Shown: positions 7,600 to 17,519, numbered from the stretch's first letter. The stretch: DNA of 64,000 nt from Vulcanimicrobiota bacterium (GCA_003140215.1 PLJL01000001.1:453283-517282), one strand, 5' to 3'. The notes: generated by a model from the sequence alone, not told the origin. Program-made: numbers and translations.

Positions 7600-8508
7600 A
7601 TGCCCTCCGCGCACGACCGTTCCGTGATCTCCAGCGCCGGCGTGCGCGAGCAGGCGGCCCGTGCCGGCTCGACGGTCGAGCAGCTCATGGTCGACTTGCT
7701 GCCCGCCGCGCAGGCGCTGGCGCGGCCGGCGATCTCGGGGTTCCGGGTCGGCGCGATCGCCCACGGCCTCTCGGGGGCGCTGTACTTCGGCGCCAACCTC
7801 GAGTTCGTCGGCCAGGCCCTGAGTTGCAGCGTCCACGCCGAGCAAGCCGCCGTCACCAACGCTTGGCTCCACGGCGAAGCGGGGGTCACGACGATCGCGG
7901 TGACCACCGGCCCGTGCGGCTACTGCCGCCAGTTCCTCAACGAGCTGGTTACGGCCGACCGGTTGAGCATCATCCGCCCGGGGATCGCGAGCGAACCGCT
8001 GGCCGCGCTGCTGCCCGCGGCGTTCGGTCCGCACGACCTGGGCGTGCACGGCGGGCTCATGGAGCGCAGCGCGCACGGCTTGGCGCTCGAGCACCCGCCG
8101 GCCGGCGACGAGCCCGATCCCGTCTACGCAGCCGCACTCGAAGCCGCCAACGCGTCCTACGCGCCCTACAGCCTGACCTACGCCGGGGTCGCCCTGGGGC
8201 TCGCGGACGGCTCGGTCGCCGCCGGCCGCTACGCGGAGAATGCCGCCTTTAGCCCCAGCCTGTCGCCGCTGCAGGCGGCGCTCGCGCGCCTGGCCATTAC
8301 GGCCGTCCCGTACCGCGAGATCCGCCGGGCCGTCCTGGTGGAGTCGGACGGCGCGGCCAGCCAGCGAGGGGTCACTGAGACGCTGTTGGCGGGGGTCGCG
8401 CCGGGAATCCGGCTGGCGTACGCCCGGGCGGTGCCGGGACCCGTCGGGAGCGCCACGGTGCAGGCTCCGGCCGGGTTAGATAGTACAGATACGCCTGCAC
8501 TATCTTGA
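7600..8508 (+). CDS. cdd: Cytidine deaminase, two-domain (E. coli Cdd type)
   Basis: 302 aa, like the dimeric 294-aa E. coli enzyme with a catalytic N-domain and a degenerate C-domain. It deaminates cytidine and deoxycytidine to uridine and deoxyuridine for pyrimidine salvage. Zinc and catalytic motifs are CSVHAEQAA (H79, E81) and GPCGYCRQF (C106, C109). The second domain starts at about residue 170 ([19 protein letters not shown]) and lacks the zinc site, as expected. The last codons overlap the palindrome that precedes sufB. Confidence 0.93.
   Translation: MPSAHDRSVISSAGVREQAARAGSTVEQLMVDLLPAAQALARPAISGFRVGAIAHGLSGALYFGANLEFVGQALSCSVHAEQAAVTNAWLHGEAGVTTIAVTTGPCGYCRQFLNELVTADRLSIIRPGIASEPLAALLPAAFGPHDLGVHGGLMERSAHGLALEHPPAGDEPDPVYAAALEAANASYAPYSLTYAGVALGLADGSVAAGRYAENAAFSPSLSPLQAALARLAITAVPYREIRRAVLVESDGAASQRGVTETLLAGVAPGIRLAYARAVPGPVGSATVQAPAGLDSTDTPALS
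8479..8504. promoter_or_regulatory. Palindromic operator candidate upstream of sufB
   Basis: Arms GATAGTACAG and CTGCACTATC (9 of 10 complementary) flank a 6-nt centre. It lies one base upstream of the -35 element of the sufB promoter, overlapping the 3' end of cdd. The position suits a repressor of Rrf2 (IscR/SufR) type, but the exact motif is not one I know. Confidence 0.55.
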
Positions 8509-8533
8509 CCGAACTGGTGCGGACCGATACGCT
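8505..8533 (+). promoter_or_regulatory. Sigma-70-type promoter for sufB
   Basis: TTGACC (8505-8510), a 17-bp spacer, then TACGCT (8528-8533). The predicted transcription start is only a few bases before the sufB ATG at 8543, so the message is leaderless or nearly so, even though GGGAG sits just before the ATG. Confidence 0.65.
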
Positions 8534-8542
8534 GGGAGACTC

Positions 8543-9952
8543 ATGGCCGCCACGACCGATGCCCTGATCGAGGAATACCGACACGGCTTCCACGATTCCG
8601 AGGAAAACTACGCGTTCAAGTCCGACAAGGGCCTGAACCGCGAGATCGTCGAGCGCATCTCGTCGATGAAGAACGAGCCGGCCTGGATGCTCGAGTTCCG
8701 GCTGCGCGCCTACGACGTCTTCCGCGCCAAGCCGATGCCGACGTGGGGCGACACCGCGTTGCTCAACGAGATCGACTTCGACAACATCCGCTACTTCGTC
8801 AAAGCCGGAGAGCGGACCGAGCAGAACTGGGACGACGTCCCGGACGACATCAAGCGGACGTTCGACCGGCTCGGGATCCCCGAGGCGGAGCGCAAGTTCC
8901 TCAGCGGCGTCTCGGCCCAGTACGAATCAGAGGTCGTCTACCACTCCGTCATCGAGGAGCTCGAAAGAGACGGCGTGATCTTCTGCGACATGGACACGGC
9001 GCTGCGCGAGCATCCGGAGATCGTCAAGAAGTACCTCTCGACGGTCATCCCGATCCAAGACAACAAGTTCGCCGCGCTCAACTCCGCGGTGTGGTCGGGT
9101 GGGTCGTTCGTATATGTCCCCAAGGGGGTCGAAGTCAAGATGCCGCTCCAGGCCTACTTCCGGATCAACACCGAGAACATGGGCCAGTTCGAGCGCACGC
9201 TGATCATCGCCGACGAGGGTTCGAAAGTGCACTACATCGAGGGCTGCACGGCGCCGCAGTTCTCGACGTCGTCGCTGCACTCCGCGGTGGTCGAACTGAT
9301 CGCGATGGACGGCGCGTCGATCCGCTACACGACGATCCAGAACTGGTACCGCAACATCTACAACCTCGTCACCAAGCGCGCCGTCGCGTACAAGAACGCG
9401 ACGGTCGAGTGGGTCGACGGCAACATCGGCAGCAAGCTGACGATGAAGTACCCCGCGATCTACTTGATGGGCGAGGGTGCGCGCGGCGAGATCCTCTCGG
9501 CAGCGTTCGCCGGCGAAGGCCAGCATCAAGACGCGGGCGCGAAGGTCATCCACGCCGCCCCCAACACGACCTCGGTCGTCACCAACAAGTCGGTCGTCGC
9601 GCACGGCGGCAAGACGACGTACCGCGGCCTGGTCGAGATCCACGCCGGCGCCGTCGGCGCCAAGACGCGCGTGAAGTGCGATGCGCTCATCATGGACGAC
9701 AAGTCGGCGTCGGACACCAAGCCGACGATGAAGATCGACGAGCAGCGCTCGACGGTCGAGCACGAAGCTTCGGTGTCCAAGATCGGCGAAGAGCAGCTCT
9801 TCTACGCGATGAGCCGCGGGCTGAGCGAGGCTGACGCGACCGCGATGATCGTCAACGGCTTCTTCGACTTCTTCGTCAAGGAGCTGCCGATGGAGTATGC
9901 CGTCGAGCTCAACCGCCTCATCAAGATGGAGATGGAAGGCTCGGTCGGCTAA
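8543..9952 (+). CDS. sufB: Fe-S cluster assembly scaffold protein SufB
   Basis: 469 aa, full length for SufB of the SufBC2D scaffold complex. Typical segments are [68 protein letters not shown] and the C-terminal [18 protein letters not shown]. The conserved Cys of YIEGCTAP is present. Unusually, sufC, sufD, sufS and sufU are not next to it: the gene is followed by a terminator. A Rieske ferredoxin lies 2 kb downstream. Confidence 0.97.
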   Translation: MAATTDALIEEYRHGFHDSEENYAFKSDKGLNREIVERISSMKNEPAWMLEFRLRAYDVFRAKPMPTWGDTALLNEIDFDNIRYFVKAGERTEQNWDDVPDDIKRTFDRLGIPEAERKFLSGVSAQYESEVVYHSVIEELERDGVIFCDMDTALREHPEIVKKYLSTVIPIQDNKFAALNSAVWSGGSFVYVPKGVEVKMPLQAYFRINTENMGQFERTLIIADEGSKVHYIEGCTAPQFSTSSLHSAVVELIAMDGASIRYTTIQNWYRNIYNLVTKRAVAYKNATVEWVDGNIGSKLTMKYPAIYLMGEGARGEILSAAFAGEGQHQDAGAKVIHAAPNTTSVVTNKSVVAHGGKTTYRGLVEIHAGAVGAKTRVKCDALIMDDKSASDTKPTMKIDEQRSTVEHEASVSKIGEEQLFYAMSRGLSEADATAMIVNGFFDFFVKELPMEYAVELNRLIKMEMEGSVG

Positions 9953-9979
9953 GAGGTCGACCGCAGCCGCCTACCCAGC

Positions 9980-10011
9980 GCGCCGTCCCGGTGGACGGCG
10001 CCTTCATTTTT
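9980..10011 (+). terminator. Terminator after sufB
   Basis: An 8-bp stem GCGCCGTC / GACGGCGC with a 6-nt loop is followed by CTTCATTTTT. It lies 28 bp after the sufB stop and supports a monocistronic sufB. Confidence 0.7.
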
Positions 10012-10026
10012 GGGGATGATTCTGGG

Positions 10027-10572
10027 GTGACCGCCCGATCGATCCTCGTCGTGGCCGGCGTCGCGGCCGCTACGGCGCTCGCGTCGGCGCCGGCCGGCGC
10101 GACGAAGATCTGCGCCTACGCCATGCCTTCGGAGATGCTCGACAAGGTCTATTCGGGCACCGCCCGGGCCGGCCAGCCGTTTCGGTTCAAGATCGTCGCA
10201 CCGGTGCAGCTCGACGACGGGACCAAGGTGCCGGCCGGAACGCTCGGCTACGGCGTGATTCGCGCCGCGAGCGCAGCGGGGCGCCACAACCACGACGGAA
10301 TGCTGTCGCTCGAGCCGCGCTACCTGGTGGTCACCAAGGCCGCCGGCGGCGCCGAGCGGGTCCCGGTCACCATGAACCCCACGCTGCCGGTCGCGTGGAC
10401 ACCCAGCGAACCGCTGCTCAACAAAGCGGCCTCGCACGTTCCGCTGCCCGTCCCCGGAATCATCATGACCGGTGTGAACACCGTGCGTTGGGGCCGCAAC
10501 ATCACGCTCGGTCCGGGCTTTACCTTCACGGTGCTGCCGGTCGACAATCTGGCGCACGGGCCCATCTGCTGA
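10027..10572 (+). CDS. Exported protein of unknown function
   Basis: 181 aa from the GTG at 10027, preferred over an upstream GTG inside the terminator because it places the signal peptide at the N-terminus (ILVVAGVAAATALASAPAGA). The mature part is beta-rich (QPFRFKIVAPVQLDDGTKVPAGTLGYGVIR), reminiscent of proteins that control mineral or polymer surfaces, but I cannot name a family. The gene ends 11 bp before the hydrolase start and is probably co-transcribed with it. Confidence 0.65.
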   Translation: MTARSILVVAGVAAATALASAPAGATKICAYAMPSEMLDKVYSGTARAGQPFRFKIVAPVQLDDGTKVPAGTLGYGVIRAASAAGRHNHDGMLSLEPRYLVVTKAAGGAERVPVTMNPTLPVAWTPSEPLLNKAASHVPLPVPGIIMTGVNTVRWGRNITLGPGFTFTVLPVDNLAHGPIC

Positions 10573-10583
10573 CGCTGCGGCGG

Positions 10584-11426
10584 GTGGTGAAGTTTGCCGC
10601 CCTCGCGCTCGCGTCGATCGCGGTGCTCGCGTTTCTCGCGCTCGCCATCGGTGCGCCGGTACCGATCGGTGAAGCGCAACTGCTCCAGCCGCCAATGCGA
10701 CCGCCGCTGTCGGCCTGGCAGCGGTCCGGCGTCGAGACGTTCCAAGTACGCGCCGCAGATGGGACCCCGCTGCGCGGCTGGATTCTGTGCGAGGGGCGAG
10801 CCGCACCCTGGCTGCTGATGAACTACGGCAACGCCGGCAGCATGCCGAGCATGCTAGGCCTGGCACGCTGGTTCGCGCACCGGCTGGGCGCGAACGTCGT
10901 GCTCTGGGACTATCGCGGTTACGGTTTCTCGGGCGGACGGACCGACGCGCTTGCGGCGCGCGACGACGCCCTCGTGCTGTACGATGCGGTGCGTGCGCGC
11001 AGCCGCCGTGCGCCGTTCGTGTACGGCCTCTCGTACGGCACGACGCTGGCTGTGCACATCGCGGCCCAGCGCCCGGTGCGCGGCCTGATCTTGCAGGCGC
11101 CGCCTTCGGACGCAACCACGGCGATGCTCGCGATCCGCGATCGTTCCGTGCCCTGGCCGCTTAACCGGCTGCGGCCGGTTGCGTCACGCTCGGTGCGCGT
11201 CGCGCTCGACGAAGCGCGCGAAATCGTGAACGTTCGCGCGCCCCTGCTCGTGCTGCATGGCGATGCCGACACGCTGATCCCGATCGCGCAAGGGCGGGCG
11301 GTCGAACGCGCCGCCGCTTCACGCGACAAAACGTTCGTGGTGATCCGCGGAGCGCGTCATACCGACGTGTTCTACGCCGGCACGCCGGCCGGCGCTGCGA
11401 TCGCTACGTTCGTGCGCTCACACTGA
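10584..11426 (+). CDS. Alpha/beta hydrolase with N-terminal membrane anchor
   Basis: 280 aa. The first 28 residues (VVKFAALALASIAVLAFLALAIG) are a signal or membrane anchor, so the catalytic domain is outside the cytoplasm. The fold is shown by LLMNYGNAGSM (oxyanion region), WDYRGYGFSGG, the nucleophile elbow GLSYGTT, the Asp in LHGDADTLIP and the His in GARHTD. It resembles the BEM46/YqkD-type serine hydrolases. The substrate is unknown. The start is either of two adjacent GTG codons at 10584 and 10587. Confidence 0.85.
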   Translation: MVKFAALALASIAVLAFLALAIGAPVPIGEAQLLQPPMRPPLSAWQRSGVETFQVRAADGTPLRGWILCEGRAAPWLLMNYGNAGSMPSMLGLARWFAHRLGANVVLWDYRGYGFSGGRTDALAARDDALVLYDAVRARSRRAPFVYGLSYGTTLAVHIAAQRPVRGLILQAPPSDATTAMLAIRDRSVPWPLNRLRPVASRSVRVALDEAREIVNVRAPLLVLHGDADTLIPIAQGRAVERAAASRDKTFVVIRGARHTDVFYAGTPAGAAIATFVRSH

Positions 11427-11432
11427 CGCGCG

Positions 11433-11882
11433 CTATTTGATCCCGAGCAGCTCGACGTCGAAGTTCAGCGTCGCGTTGGGTGGGATTGCGCCCGGGTAGC
11501 CTTTCGCGCCGTAGGCGAGTTGCGGCGGACAGACCAGCTTGCGGCGGCCGCCGACGCGCATCGTCGCGACGGCCTCGTTCCAACAGCGGATCACCTTGCC
11601 GCCGAGCACGAACTCGAACGGCTTGCCGCGGTCGCGCGAGCTGTCGAACTTCTTGCCGCCGGGAAACGTCCCGGTGTAGTGCACGACCGCGGTCTGGCCG
11701 ATTCTGGGGCGGGCTCCCGTTCCGACTCTAAGATCCGTGTATTTCAAGCCGTCGGGCAGGGTGACGGTCTTGGGCGCGACGGTCTTCATCGCGGACGTTT
11801 TGTACGACACGTCCGTCGCGGCGACTGCTGGGAGCGGCGCGGCAAACAGCAGCGCGAGGGTGAGCGGGAGAGGACGAAGCAT
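11433..11882 (-). CDS. FKBP-type peptidyl-prolyl cis-trans isomerase, exported
   Basis: 149 aa from the ATG at 11882. A signal peptide ([18 protein letters not shown]) is followed by an FKBP domain: [57 protein letters not shown] and LNFDVELL. It should fold proteins in the periplasm or at the cell surface. It is convergent with the hydrolase (6-bp gap) and divergent from the Rieske gene. Confidence 0.93.
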   Translation of the reverse strand: MLRPLPLTLALLFAAPLPAVAATDVSYKTSAMKTVAPKTVTLPDGLKYTDLRVGTGARPRIGQTAVVHYTGTFPGGKKFDSSRDRGKPFEFVLGGKVIRCWNEAVATMRVGGRRKLVCPPQLAYGAKGYPGAIPPNATLNFDVELLGIK

Positions 11883-11936
11883 GGCGTCGACTTCGGCGGC
11901 GCAAGGCGGAAGCCGTTCTCGCACGAACCACGCGCC

Positions 11937-12242
11937 GTGGAGCACACGGTCGCGAAAAAAGACGAGATCCCGCCTGGGACGACCAAGCGGGTCGAACTCG
12001 ACGGCCTGGCGGTCCTGGTCTGCAACGTCGAGGGCACGTTCTACGCAATCGAGGACGTGTGCACCCACGACGGCGGCCCGCTCGATCAAGGCGAGCTCGA
12101 AGGCTGCCGGATCATGTGCCCCCGGCACGGCGCGATATTCGACGTGACGACGGGAGCGGCGCTGACCCTTCCGGCCGTCGTGCCGCTGGTAACCTATGCC
12201 GTGCGGGCCGCCGGCGACGAGGTCCTCGTCGACCCCGCCTGA
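11937..12242 (+). CDS. Small Rieske [2Fe-2S] ferredoxin
   Basis: 101 aa from the GTG at 11937. It is a stand-alone Rieske domain with ligands C42-x-H44 (CTHDGG) and C61-x2-H64 (CPRHGA), normally an electron carrier for dioxygenases or assimilatory reductases. No oxygenase is adjacent. Such proteins are sometimes encoded with suf genes, and sufB lies 2 kb away, but a link is only inferred. The start is uncertain because no ribosome binding site is visible. Confidence 0.88.
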   Translation: MEHTVAKKDEIPPGTTKRVELDGLAVLVCNVEGTFYAIEDVCTHDGGPLDQGELEGCRIMCPRHGAIFDVTTGAALTLPAVVPLVTYAVRAAGDEVLVDPA

Positions 12243-12338
12243 CGCCCCCGCTAGCCACGAGGGGCGTACGCCACGTCCCCTCGGCGCACCGTTTGTCGAA
12301 CGACACGGCTGGGGCGGGCAGCGTACGATCGCTCCATC

Positions 12339-13139
12339 ATGCCGACGAGGTTCCTGGTCTGCCCGCCCCCACACGACGATCCGGTATCGGACGCGCCGCG
12401 TCAATGGGACCGCTTCATCGAGCTCGTCGGCTGCCTCGGTGACGTCGAGCTCGTCCGCGTCGACCCGCCGGCGCGCAGCGAGCAGATCGCTTTTACCGCC
12501 AACGCCGCGCTGATGGTCGGCAACCTGGCGATCGTGGCGAGCTTCCGCCGCGCCGAACGGCGCCGCGAGCAGCCGGTCTTCCGCGCCGCCCTGGCACGCG
12601 CCGGCTACGCCACGACGTTCTTGCGCCAAACCTACTTCGAAGGCGCCGGCGACGCGCTCTTCGACCGCGTCCGGCCGTTGTTGTACGCGGGATACGGCTG
12701 GCGCACCGAGCGCGGCGCAACGATGCAGCTCCAAGAGATCGTCGGCTGCCGCGTCCTACCGCTGTTGCTGGCCGACGAACGGTTCTCCCATCTCGACGGC
12801 GCGCTGTGTCCGCTCTCGAGCGGGCACGTCATGGCCTACATGGAGGCCTTCTCACCGCACGCGCAGACGCTGCTGCGCCGCGCGATCGAGCCCGGTTATC
12901 TGATCGAAGTCTCGGTCGACGACGCGCTGCGCTTCGCGTGCAACGCGCTCGAGATCGGCGACGCAGTGGTGATGCACGACTGCTCGCGGCGGTTGCGCGA
13001 TCGCCTCCACGACGCCGGCTACCGCGTGTTCTGCACCGAGCTCACCGAGTTCATCAAGTCCGGCGCGAGCGCGAAGTGCCTGACCTTGCGTCTTGACGAC
13101 GGACCCGTCGCCGTGATGCCGGCGGCCGCAACCGCCTAA
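12339..13139 (+). CDS. Arginine deiminase / DDAH-superfamily amidinohydrolase
   Basis: 266 aa. The guanidine-modifying superfamily is shown by [12 protein letters not shown] at the N-terminus, [10 protein letters not shown] (position of the substrate-binding Glu/Asp), [17 protein letters not shown] (catalytic His region) and the catalytic Cys C247 in [13 protein letters not shown] near the C-terminus. The substrate could be dimethylarginine, arginine or another guanidino compound. It converges on the next gene with a 4-bp overlap of stop codons. Confidence 0.82.
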   Translation: MPTRFLVCPPPHDDPVSDAPRQWDRFIELVGCLGDVELVRVDPPARSEQIAFTANAALMVGNLAIVASFRRAERRREQPVFRAALARAGYATTFLRQTYFEGAGDALFDRVRPLLYAGYGWRTERGATMQLQEIVGCRVLPLLLADERFSHLDGALCPLSSGHVMAYMEAFSPHAQTLLRRAIEPGYLIEVSVDDALRFACNALEIGDAVVMHDCSRRLRDRLHDAGYRVFCTELTEFIKSGASAKCLTLRLDDGPVAVMPAAATA

Positions 13140-13717
13140 GCGCCGCGAGCGCGCGCTTCGGCCGCCGACCACGCCTCCGGCGTGTCGACGTCGCTGACGT
13201 ACGCACCGTCGTCGGCGTCGAGCGCGACGGTGCGCAGCGCCGGATCGCGGCGGACGCGCAGCGGCGGCTCGCCGGCGCGCAGCGACGCGATCAGCGCACG
13301 CGCTTTCGGCGACCAGATGACCGGGTGCCCCGGCGTATCGTTCACGACCGGCCAGGCGAGGTCGGCATCGTCCGGGACGCGCGCGACGAACGCGCGCACC
13401 AGCCGCGCATCCAAAAACGGCAAGTCGCACGGCAGCACCGCGAGGTAGGCCGCCGGCGGGATCGCGGCGTGGGCGAGTGCGAGCGTCACGCTGGGTCCGG
13501 CGGTCGGTTCGGTCACGACGACCTGCACGCCGCGCTGATCGGAGACGACGCCGGCGACGCTCGGGGTGGCGACGAACAGCGGCTCGAGCTCGCCCAGCGC
13601 GCGTGCAACCCGCCGCGCGAGCGGCTCGCCGTCGAACAATGCAATCAGCTTGTCGAAACCCATGCGCTCCGAGCGGCCGCCCGCGAGGACGACCGTTCGC
13701 ACGCGTCCGATCTCCAC
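13136..13717 (-). CDS. MobA/MocA-like nucleotidyltransferase for Mo cofactor
   Basis: 193 aa from a GTG, 3 bp after the stop of the Mo subunit. The nucleotide-binding signature is VLAGGRSERMGFDK (residues 10-23), with LPCDLPFLD as metal site. Proteins of this family add CMP or GMP to molybdopterin. The position directly behind a molybdenum hydroxylase suggests cytidylylation (MocA role) of the cofactor for that enzyme. Confidence 0.85.
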   Translation of the reverse strand: MEIGRVRTVVLAGGRSERMGFDKLIALFDGEPLARRVARALGELEPLFVATPSVAGVVSDQRGVQVVVTEPTAGPSVTLALAHAAIPPAAYLAVLPCDLPFLDARLVRAFVARVPDDADLAWPVVNDTPGHPVIWSPKARALIASLRAGEPPLRVRRDPALRTVALDADDGAYVSDVDTPEAWSAAEARARGA

Positions 13718-13720
13718 CCG

Positions 13721-15973
13721 TTAGCCGGCCGCCGGCCCCGCGCCCAGCAGCTTCTCGGGGACGATCGGCAAGTCTCGCACTCGGACCCCGGTCGCATGGT
13801 AGACCGCGTTGGCGATCGCGGCCGCGACGCCGGTGATCCCGATCTCGCCGACGCCGCGCGCGCCCAACGAGTTGAACGCCAGGTCGGGCTCTTCGACGAA
13901 GAGCACGTCGATGTCGGGAACGTCCGCGTTGACCGGAACGTGGTAGTCGGCGAGGTTGTTGGTAACGACCGCGCCGTAGCGCGGATCGCGAACCGTCTCC
14001 TCGAGCATCGCCATCCCGATCCCCCAGACGATCCCGCCGATCATCTGCGAGCGCGCCGTCTTCGGATTGAGGATCCGACCGCAATCGAACACGCCCAACG
14101 CGCGCGACACGCGCAGGCGTGCCAGCTCCTCATCAAATCGCACTTCGACGAACTGCGCTCCGAAGGAGTAGAACGAGAGCCGCTCGTCCTCGTCGCCCGG
14201 CGCCGCGCTGCCCAGCGCTTCGATCGCTCCGCTCCCGCCCAGCCGCACGAGGTCCGCGTACGTCACTGCGCGCGACGGATCGGCTTTGGAACGCAGGGCT
14301 CCGTCGCGCGCTTCGACATCGCGCTCGGGCAAACCGTGCAGCGCCGACTCTCCGCTCGAGGTGGCGATCGCGACGGCCTCGTGATACGCCCGACGCGCGG
14401 CATCCTGCACCGCGGGCCCGACGCTGGCGGAACTCATCGAGCCGCCGGCGACCGGGGCGACCGGAAATGAGGAGTCCCCGATGCGTACCCGAATTGCGCG
14501 CGGGTCGACGCCCAGTTCATCGGCCGCGATCTGGGCGAGAATCGTGTACATTCCCGTGCCGAGATCGTGCGTCGCGCTGGCCACGTCGACCAGTCCGTCG
14601 GTGCTCAGCGTTACGCGCGCTTGCGCAGGCGACCGCAGCGCCGGATAGGTAGCAGTCGCGACGCCCCAACCGACGAGCTCGCCGCCCTCGCGCCACGCGC
14701 GCGGCGCTTTTGGCCGCGCGCTCCAACCGAACGCCTCTGCGCCGCGTTCGTAACACGCGAGCAGCTGCTTCGAAGAGAACGGCAAACCGCTGGATCGGTC
14801 GACGGCGGCATCATTGCGGCGCAACACGTCGAGCGGATCCAGGCCGCACGCGTAGGCGAGCTCGTCGAGCGCGGAGCCCAAGGCGTACGTCCCCGGCGCT
14901 TTGCCGGGTGCGCGCATCGCGGTCGGCGTGGGAACGTCGAGCCGCGCGATGCGGTGCGTCACCGCGATGTTCGAGACGTCGTACAGCATTGTCGTCACGG
15001 CGCCGGCGGATTCGACGAACATCCCGACTCGCGACGACTCGGCGAGCACGTCATGGAGGATCGCCTGCAACCGGCCCTCGCGCGAAGCGCCGATGCGCAC
15101 GCGCTGCCGCGTTTCACTGCGGTACCCGCACGAGGTGAACATCTGCTCGCGGGTGAGCACCAGCTTCACCGGCCGGTTCGTTACCTTCGCCGCCATCGCC
15201 GCGATCAGCGGATGTGGCCAGAAAAAGCCCTTGCAACCGAAGCCGCCGCCGAGGAACGGCGAGATGACGCGCACCTTCTCTTCGTCGAGCTCGAAGCTCT
15301 TGGCCAGTACGGCTCGCGTCCCACGCACCCACTGCGTCGCGTCGTACACGGTCAGCTCGCCGTCGCGCCACTCCGCGACCGTCACCGACGGCTCGAGCGG
15401 GTTGTGGGTCTCCTCGGGCGTGGTGTAGGTCGCGTCGACCCGCACGGCGGCAGCGTTGTACGCGCGCTCGGGATCGCCGCGGCGCGGCTGCGCGTCGTCG
15501 CCGAACCACTGCTCGGGATGTTCGATCGTGCGCGCCGTATCGAGCGAGACCTCCGCTTCGCGGCGTTCGTATCCGATGCGCAACAGCGTCGCGCCGGCGC
15601 GCGCCGCCTCGAAGGTCTCGGCGATCACCACCGCCACGTGCTGCCCGTCGTAGGCAATCGCATCGCTTTGCAGCGGCGCCAGCTCTTCGGTGACGGGTGT
15701 GGTAAAGTCAAACGACAGCACGGGCACGCGCGGCGCGTTGCGATAGGTGAGCACTTCGACGACGCCCGCCAGGTTGCGCGCGGCGCTCTCGTCGATGGCG
15801 GCGATGCGCCCGCACGGAATCGTCGACTGGACGATCGCCGCGTGCAGCGGCGCGGCGATCGGCGCGTCGGCGGCGTAGCGCGCAGCGCCGGTGACCTTGG
15901 CGTGACCGTCGATGCGGTCGAGCGGCTGTCCGACCGCGCGCGACACGGCAACCGCTTCGATAACCGTGCTCAT
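13721..15973 (-). CDS. Molybdenum hydroxylase, Mo-binding large subunit (PaoC/YagR-like)
   Basis: 750 aa from the ATG at 15973. It is the molybdopterin-binding subunit of a xanthine dehydrogenase-type aldehyde or N-heterocycle oxidoreductase. Evidence: GQPLDRIDGHAKVTGAARYA, PFLGGGFGCKGF, MRAPGKAPGTYALGSALDEL, and the base Glu in LGARGVGEIGITG near the C-terminus. The start overlaps the FAD subunit stop (ATGA). The subunit organisation, with a cysteine-rich FAD subunit, resembles periplasmic aldehyde oxidase PaoABC, but no clear Tat signal is seen on the small subunit. Confidence 0.93.
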   Translation of the reverse strand: MSTVIEAVAVSRAVGQPLDRIDGHAKVTGAARYAADAPIAAPLHAAIVQSTIPCGRIAAIDESAARNLAGVVEVLTYRNAPRVPVLSFDFTTPVTEELAPLQSDAIAYDGQHVAVVIAETFEAARAGATLLRIGYERREAEVSLDTARTIEHPEQWFGDDAQPRRGDPERAYNAAAVRVDATYTTPEETHNPLEPSVTVAEWRDGELTVYDATQWVRGTRAVLAKSFELDEEKVRVISPFLGGGFGCKGFFWPHPLIAAMAAKVTNRPVKLVLTREQMFTSCGYRSETRQRVRIGASREGRLQAILHDVLAESSRVGMFVESAGAVTTMLYDVSNIAVTHRIARLDVPTPTAMRAPGKAPGTYALGSALDELAYACGLDPLDVLRRNDAAVDRSSGLPFSSKQLLACYERGAEAFGWSARPKAPRAWREGGELVGWGVATATYPALRSPAQARVTLSTDGLVDVASATHDLGTGMYTILAQIAADELGVDPRAIRVRIGDSSFPVAPVAGGSMSSASVGPAVQDAARRAYHEAVAIATSSGESALHGLPERDVEARDGALRSKADPSRAVTYADLVRLGGSGAIEALGSAAPGDEDERLSFYSFGAQFVEVRFDEELARLRVSRALGVFDCGRILNPKTARSQMIGGIVWGIGMAMLEETVRDPRYGAVVTNNLADYHVPVNADVPDIDVLFVEEPDLAFNSLGARGVGEIGITGVAAAIANAVYHATGVRVRDLPIVPEKLLGAGPAAG

Positions 15974-16956
15974 GCGCCGGTCCCGCACACGCTGCGCAGG
16001 GCGCGCACGATCGCACGCTGCGCGAGCTCGACTTTGTAGGCGTTGTGCGCGCGGGTGCGCGCGCCCGTCAGCGCCGTTTCGGCGGCGCGGCGAAACGCGG
16101 CCTCGCCGGGCGGCGCACCGGTGAGCGCAGCTTCGGCCTCGCGCGCACGCCACGGGACGGTTCCGACCCCGCCGAGCGCGAGCCGTGCCTGCGCGATGTT
16201 CTTGCCGTCGAGCTCCACGGCGCACGCGACGGAGACCAACGCGAACTCGAACGAGGCGCGGTCACGAATCTTGAGGTAGTGCGACCGCTCGTGCAGCCGC
16301 TCCGCGCGCAGCTCGACGGCGGTGATCAACTCACCCGGGCCGAGCGTGGTCTCGCGTTCGGGGTGCTCGCCGGGGAGAACGTACAGGTCGTCGAGCGCGA
16401 TGGTTCGCTCGCCGTCATTGCCCTCGACGACGACGCGCGCCGACAGCGCGCACAGCGCGACGGCCAGGTCACCGGGGTAGGACGCGATGCAGGAGTCGCT
16501 CGTGCCCAAGACGGCGTGACCGCGGTTGAAACCGTCGAGGGCGTCGCAGCCGCTGCCCGGCTCGCGTTTGTTGCAACGCCAGCGCGTCTCGCGAAAGTAG
16601 CTGCAACGCGTGCGCTGCAAGAGGTTCCCGCCGATCGTCGCGGCGTTGCGGATCTGCCCCGACGCACCGCTGAGCAGCGCTTCGGACACGGCCGGAAAGT
16701 GCAGCACGATCCGGGCGTCGTAGGCGACGTCGCTGTTGCGCGCGAGCGCGCCGATCCGCACCACGTCGCCGCGCTGTTCGATCGCGGCGAGCGGCAGGCG
16801 CGAGATATCGATCACGCGCCGCGGCCGCTCGACGTCGGCTTTCATCAGATCGACCAGCGTCGTTCCGCCGGCGTAAAAGCGCGCGCCGTCGACCTCGCGC
16901 GCTAGCGTCCGCGCCGCCGCGGACGATGCTGCCACCACGTACTCGAACGCACGCAT
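15970..16956 (-). CDS. Molybdenum hydroxylase, FAD-binding subunit (PaoB/YagS-like)
   Basis: 328 aa. FAD-binding motifs are FYAGGTTLVDLMK and RNAATIGGNLLQ. Four cysteines (C118, C128, C137, C156) lie in the loop after the second motif (RCSYFRETRWRCNK), the place where PaoB-type subunits hold an extra [4Fe-4S] cluster. It is coupled to the upstream 2Fe-2S gene by TGATG and to the downstream gene by ATGA. Confidence 0.93.
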   Translation of the reverse strand: MRAFEYVVAASSAAARTLAREVDGARFYAGGTTLVDLMKADVERPRRVIDISRLPLAAIEQRGDVVRIGALARNSDVAYDARIVLHFPAVSEALLSGASGQIRNAATIGGNLLQRTRCSYFRETRWRCNKREPGSGCDALDGFNRGHAVLGTSDSCIASYPGDLAVALCALSARVVVEGNDGERTIALDDLYVLPGEHPERETTLGPGELITAVELRAERLHERSHYLKIRDRASFEFALVSVACAVELDGKNIAQARLALGGVGTVPWRAREAEAALTGAPPGEAAFRRAAETALTGARTRAHNAYKVELAQRAIVRALRSVCGTGA

Positions 16957-17456
16957 CAGCGCGCCCGCTGCACGGCGGCGATCGCCGCGACGATGTTCGG
17001 GTACGCGCCGCAGCGGCAGAGGTTGCCGCTCATGGCCTCGCGGATCTCGTCGCCCGTGCGCGCGTGGCCTTCGGCGATCGCGCCGACCGCCGACAGGATC
17101 TGTCCCGGGGTGCAGAAGCCGCACTGAAAGGCGTCGTGCTCGACGAAAGCCGCTTGCACCGGGTGGAGCTCGCTGCCGGCTGCCAACCCCTCGATCGTCG
17201 TGATCGCGTCGCCCGCGTGCGCCAGGGCGAGGGCAAGGCATGAGAGCGTCCGGCGCCCGTTCACGAGCACCGTGCACGCGCCGCACTGTCCGCGATCGCA
17301 GCCCTTCTTGCTCCCCGTCAACCCGGCGCGCTCGCGAAGCAAGTCGAGCAGCGTCACGTCGGGTTCGACGGCGAAGGTCGCTTCGCGGCCGTTCAGGCGC
17401 AGGGTCAGCTGCACGGCGGGCTGCGCCGGTGCAGCCGGTCGTTCGGTGGTCGGCAC
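16956..17456 (-). CDS. Molybdenum hydroxylase, [2Fe-2S] subunit (PaoA/YagT-like)
   Basis: 166 aa with two [2Fe-2S] clusters: plant-type GCDRGQCGACTVLVNGRRTLSC and the helical QCGFCTPGQI with GNLCRCGAYPNI. It passes electrons from the Mo site to FAD. A short Pro/Ala-rich N-terminus (TTERPAAPAQPA) replaces the Tat signal of E. coli PaoA, so the enzyme may be cytoplasmic. First gene of the four-gene operon, divergent from rplU. Confidence 0.94.
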   Translation of the reverse strand: MPTTERPAAPAQPAVQLTLRLNGREATFAVEPDVTLLDLLRERAGLTGSKKGCDRGQCGACTVLVNGRRTLSCLALALAHAGDAITTIEGLAAGSELHPVQAAFVEHDAFQCGFCTPGQILSAVGAIAEGHARTGDEIREAMSGNLCRCGAYPNIVAAIAAVQRAR

Positions 17457-17519
17457 GGTGGTTCACCCTCGGGCGCGTTGGACGAGGGTCCTACGGCCTC
17501 AAAGAGGCGACATCCCGCG

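Noticed and set aside
12243..12338. Stem ACGCCCC/GGGGCGT after the Rieske gene as terminator
   Set aside because: 12-nt loop and no T-tract; too weak to list as a feature.
14567..16039. Plus-strand frame of 490 codons opposite the molybdenum hydroxylase
   Set aside because: Antisense shadow; the Mo subunit motifs on the minus strand are unambiguous.
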